Below the pieces are notes generated by a model. It did not search any database and was not told where the DNA came from. It saw only the letters and a list, made by a program, of their open reading frames with translations. A stretch of DNA of 22,084 nucleotides from DASTHS01 sp035718085 (GTDB lineage: Bacteria > Actinomycetota > Acidimicrobiia > Acidimicrobiales > Palsa-688). The stretch is taken from contig DASTHS010000022.1 of NCBI GenBank assembly GCA_035718085.1, positions 1 through 22,084 of the forward strand, read 5' to 3'. A program made the translations under genes and the position numbers. Below are positions 21,666 to 22,084 of this stretch, in pieces. Each line of letters starts with the position of its first letter. The first letter of the stretch is position 1.

Positions 21666-22084
21666 TCACCGCGCCCAGCGGAACGCCGCCGACCCCGGAT
21701 AGCGGGCGGCGTCACCCAGACCGTCCTCGATCCGCAGCAGCTGGTTGTACTTGGCGATGCGGTCGGAGCGCGCCAACGAGCCGGTCTTGATCTGGCCGCA
21801 GCCGGTGGCGACGGCCAGGTCGGCGATCGTGGTGTCCTCGGTCTCCCCCGACCGGTGCGACATGACCGCGGCGTACCCGGCCCTGGCGGCGAGGGCCATG
21901 GTGTCGAGCGTCTCGGTGAGGGTGCCGATCTGGTTGACCTTCACCAGGATGGCGTTGGCCACCCCTTCCTCGATGCCGCGGGCGAGGCGGACCGTGTTGG
22001 TGACGAACAGGTCGTCGCCCACCAACTGCACCCGGTCGCCGAGCGACGCCGTGAGCGCGGCCCAGCCGTCCCAGTCCTCCTCGG
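21666..22084 (-). CDS. eno: Enolase, C-terminal part (cut by window edge)
   Basis: The C-terminal ~139 residues of enolase, which interconverts 2-phosphoglycerate and phosphoenolpyruvate in glycolysis. The frame is open to the window end, where it reads EEDWDGWAALTASLGDRVQ, so the gene continues to the right. Active-site elements are present: VGDDLFVTN (metal-binding Asp), AILVKVNQIGTLTE (catalytic Lys), MSHRSGETED (His and the Ser-Arg loop) and GQIKTGSLARSDRIAKYNQL (second Lys). The C-terminus PGSAAFRWAR is slightly longer than a bare enolase core, as usual. The divIC-like gene starts four bases after the stop, so the two are almost surely cotranscribed. Confidence 0.97.
   Translation of the reverse strand, partial: EEDWDGWAALTASLGDRVQLVGDDLFVTNTVRLARGIEEGVANAILVKVNQIGTLTETLDTMALAARAGYAAVMSHRSGETEDTTIADLAVATGCGQIKTGSLARSDRIAKYNQLLRIEDGLGDAARYPGSAAFRWAR

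Noticed and set aside
18860..21790. A 976-codon open frame on the plus strand opposite the second large subunit, divIC-like gene and part of eno
   Set aside because: It reads as Gly/Ala/Val/Asp/His-rich sequence with no family motif, and lies antisense to genes with intact catalytic motifs. Long antisense frames are expected at this GC content.

Overview
The window is very GC-rich and densely coding. It uses many GTG starts and 4-base start/stop overlaps. It carries a nickel superoxide dismutase with its own maturation protease, and an enolase - divIC-like - DUF501 - Ppx gene set. Together these point to a high-GC Actinomycetota chromosome. A lineage such as Acidimicrobiia would fit, but that narrower placement is inference. 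I see no tRNA, rRNA, CRISPR array, transposase or phage gene.

Left part, mostly plus strand (1-7233). At the left edge is the first 11 codons of a minus-strand Rossmann/SDR gene. Then come a polysaccharide pyruvyl transferase family protein, a lipoprotein built from two copies of a ~180-residue module and closed by a strong hairpin, and a soluble GGDEF-EAL cyclic-di-GMP protein. Next is a divergent nickel-SOD pair: sodN on minus, and the sodX maturation peptidase on plus. sodX leads a short plus-strand operon with a PlsC-like acyltransferase and an atypical NAD-dependent epimerase.

Right part, all minus strand (7271-22084), read from right to left. It starts with enolase (cut by the window edge) and a septum formation initiator (FtsB/DivIC) protein. 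A ~10.6 kb molybdenum-hydroxylase ('cox') cluster follows: large subunit L', small FeS subunit S, large subunit L, FAD subunit M, CoxD-like MoxR AAA+ ATPase, CoxE-like VWA protein, a short XdhC domain protein, a longer XdhC/CoxI protein, a MocA-like nucleotidyltransferase and CoxG. After it come a DUF501 protein and a Ppx/GppA phosphatase. A hairpin then separates a class-V aminotransferase and a GNAT acetyltransferase.

The main observation is that eno - divIC-like - DUF501 - ppx is a contiguous block in actinobacteria such as Mycobacterium tuberculosis (Rv1023-Rv1026). Here the complete cox cluster sits between the divIC-like gene and DUF501, in the same orientation and with almost no spacer at either side. 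The DUF501 gene appears to have no ATG/GTG/TTG start that keeps its conserved N-terminus; a CTG overlapping the coxG stop codon is the best candidate. The cluster has two form-II-type large subunits (AYRGAGR motif) around a single small subunit, so the substrate(s) and subunit pairing are open.
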